From assembly GCA_011390855.1 (NCBI GenBank), contig JAABRN010000547.1:1-7148 (forward strand): 7,148 nucleotides of DNA. The letters are read 5' to 3'. How positions within the stretch are numbered: the first letter of the stretch is position 1; every line of letters starts with the position of its first letter. The translations under genes were made by a program, and so were the position numbers. Positions 5,835 to 7,148 of the stretch are shown one piece after another. The notes under the pieces are model-generated. The model worked only from the letters and a program-made list of their open reading frames with translations. It made no database searches and had not been told where the DNA came from. The DNA is from Hydrogenophaga sp. GTDB lineage: Bacteria; Pseudomonadota; Gammaproteobacteria; Burkholderiales; Burkholderiaceae_C.

Positions 5835-6580
5835 CTTCATATGCAATCGTCACCGGAGCCGGCAGCGGTATTGGCCGTGCCTGTGCTCTGGGCCTGCTGG
5901 CCGAAGGCTGGCATGTGGCATTGTTGGGCCGGCGGGCTGACGCCTTGCAGGCCACTGCCGAAGCCGCAGGCGACAACGCCGACCGCGCCCTTGTTCTGCC
6001 CTGCAACGTGGCCGACGACGAGGCCGTGGCGGCCGCTTTTGCTCTGGTGCGTGAGCGCTTTGGACGGCTGGATTTGCTGTTCAACAACGCCGGTGGCGGT
6101 CTGGGAGCCAAGACCCCCGACCTGGTGAGTGCAGCCGAATGGCGGCAGGTGGTGGACGTGAACCTGAACGGCGCGTTCTACTGTTTGTCGCAGGCCTTCA
6201 AGCTCATGAAGGAGCAGAGCCCCATGGGCGGGCGCATCATCAACAACGGGTCCATCTCGGCCTACGCGCCACGCCCGGGCTCCATCGCCTACACCGCTAC
6301 CAAACACGCCGTCAGCGGTCTGACCAAAACCGCCGCGCTCGATGGCCGGCCCTTCGGTATCGCGGTGGGTCAGATCGACATTGGCAATGCCGCGAGCGAA
6401 CTGACCGCCCGCATGGCCGAGGGTGTACCGCAGGCCGATGGCAGTGTGCGCCCAGAGCCTCGCATGGACCTGCAGGCGGTGGTGGACACCTTCATGGGCA
6501 TGGCGCGTCTGCCGCTTTCGGCCAACGTGCTGTTCACCACGGTCATGGCGACCAACATGCCTTACATCGGGCGCGGCTGA
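5831..6580 (+). CDS. Classical short-chain dehydrogenase/reductase (SDR)
   Basis: This 249-residue protein has the standard classical SDR length and motifs: the cofactor-binding TGAGSGIG at residues 8-15, NNAG at 85-88, the structural N111 in VNLNG, the catalytic S141 and the YTATK motif with Y154 and K158. It should catalyse NAD(P)-dependent oxidation or reduction of an alcohol/carbonyl pair in the cytoplasm. GRR at 33-35, after the second strand, with no acidic residue at its end, hints at NADP(H), but this is not decisive. After the active site the usual PG motif is replaced by GQIDIGNA (180-187), which marks a subgroup whose substrate cannot be read from sequence. The start at ATG 5831 fits the beginning of the Rossmann fold. 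It seems monocistronic: its neighbour on the left diverges and a hairpin follows on the right. Confidence 0.93.
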   Translation: MTSYAIVTGAGSGIGRACALGLLAEGWHVALLGRRADALQATAEAAGDNADRALVLPCNVADDEAVAAAFALVRERFGRLDLLFNNAGGGLGAKTPDLVSAAEWRQVVDVNLNGAFYCLSQAFKLMKEQSPMGGRIINNGSISAYAPRPGSIAYTATKHAVSGLTKTAALDGRPFGIAVGQIDIGNAASELTARMAEGVPQADGSVRPEPRMDLQAVVDTFMGMARLPLSANVLFTTVMATNMPYIGRG

Positions 6581-6611
6581 AAAGGCCTGTGCGTACCCAT
6601 CCATCGAGCGC

Positions 6612-6649
6612 TGATGAGTGCCCAGGTCAGCATGGCCCTGACCTCATCA
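6612..6649 (+). terminator. Hairpin downstream of the dehydrogenase gene, possible terminator
   Basis: AGGTCAG (6624-6630) and CTGACCT (6638-6644) form a perfect 7-base-pair stem around a 7-base loop, starting about 44 bases after the stop codon. TGATG (6612-6616) and CATCA (6645-6649) can extend the stem if an internal bulge is allowed. The following bases (CCTTGTTACG) contain only a weak U-run, so this is a non-canonical terminator candidate. Confidence 0.4.
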
Positions 6650-7087
6650 CCTTGTTACGCCGGTAGATTGCTTGCCCGGCAATGAGGTGTATCTGTCGTT
6701 TGGGGCCGGCAGACACCGACGTACCTTGGCAGATCCGAGCAACCAGAGCGTTGATGGGGCCTGGCAAAACTGATGTCTGCCATGACGTCGGTGGCACGGC
6801 GCACGCCGTGTTCGACAGCTGCCCGATCGCCTTGGCGGTCGACAAAGGGGGTCAACTCGACGATCATTGATTCCGGTCAAGCGGTGATGAAACAGCACGC
6901 CGGAAACGCAGGTGGCGAGGCCGTTTCAGAAGACAGTTGACCAATACAGCCCCCCGCGCGTGACGGAGTTGGCGCTGGCCTGCTGGAAGCGGGCGCCGAA
7001 CCACACTATGCTAGGCGGATAGCGTGCGACGGGGCGTAGACAGAGCCCGTGCAAATGAATTTGACGGAATCCACCGGCGGAGAAAAC
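6650..7087. other. Intergenic stretch without a recognisable gene
   Basis: Short open frames exist on both strands (for example minus 6867-6655 and plus 6682-6870). None has a convincing start, recognisable protein sequence or the codon pattern of the neighbouring genes. Two GGTCAA hexamers (6850-6855, 6875-6880) and an inverted TTGACC (6937-6942) occur within 93 bases. Near the right end, TATGCT at 7007-7012 could be a -10 box for the next gene, with only a weak CTGGAA 18 bases upstream. The stretch may be decayed coding or mobile DNA plus a promoter. Confidence 0.45.
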
Positions 7088-7148
7088 ATGGCGAGCGATT
7101 TGGACACGGTCAGGGTGCTGCGGGCACTCTTCAACGACATGCCGCGTG
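7088..7148 (+). CDS. N-terminus of an unidentified protein (runs off right edge)
   Basis: ATG 7088 has a good GGAG at 7079-7082 and opens a frame to the window edge, reading MASDLDTVRVLRALFNDMPR. An in-frame ATG at 7055 would add 11 residues but has no good ribosome-binding site. Twenty residues are too few to assign a family; the segment looks like an amphipathic helix. Confidence 0.5.
   Translation, partial: MASDLDTVRVLRALFNDMPR

Noticed and set aside
5837..6604. Minus-strand frame of 255 residues opposite the dehydrogenase
   Set aside because: It is exactly antisense to a gene with full SDR motifs; long antisense frames are expected in high-GC DNA.
6655..6870. Short frames on both strands in the orphan region (62-83 residues)
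   Set aside because: None has a convincing start, ribosome-binding site, codon pattern or family resemblance, and several frames are open together.
1..7148. CRISPR array, tRNA or rRNA gene, or phage attachment site
   Set aside because: No regularly spaced repeats, no cloverleaf-like sequence and no conserved rRNA stretches were seen when reading both strands.

Overview
The window is high-GC, densely coding bacterial DNA. Its protein styles and GC-rich intergenic hairpin elements suggest a betaproteobacterium of the order Burkholderiales, perhaps a Comamonadaceae member such as Hydrogenophaga. This is an inference from style only; there is no rRNA or marker gene. No tRNA, rRNA, CRISPR array or intact insertion sequence was seen.

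Layout. Positions 1-1393 (minus strand) hold a two-component pair: an OmpR/PhoB-type response regulator (704-1393), then the N-terminal part of a membrane-anchored sensor, probably its histidine kinase, which runs off the left edge (573 to 1). Diverging from the regulator is a single-pass SPFH/band-7 protein with a long coiled coil (1559-2896), followed by an exported bacterial SH3-domain protein (3091-4602). The two divergent units share a 165-bp control region. A minus-strand module converges on the SH3 gene. It consists of a solo regulator-like protein with a degenerate receiver-like N-terminus and a C-terminal winged-helix-like region (4740-5525), followed by only the first part of a P-loop GTPase gene (from 4753). 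The GTPase gene is cut off close to the end of the SH3 gene, which looks like a rearrangement scar. On the right, a classical short-chain dehydrogenase (5831-6580) is followed by a hairpin and about 500 bp with no recognisable gene, then by the first codons of another gene (7088 onward).

How the parts may work together. The sensor, regulator, SPFH and SH3 genes form a plausible envelope-associated module: a periplasmic sensor, a DNA-binding regulator, a membrane scaffold with a large periplasmic part, and an exported SH3 protein. Co-function is inferred from gene order alone.

The most notable non-coding signal is a pair of related multi-hairpin elements (609-701 minus, 2905-2987 plus). Each begins within a few bases of a stop codon, downstream of the regulator and of the SPFH gene respectively. 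The long 3' hairpin carries paired compensatory base changes between copies, so its fold appears to be maintained.
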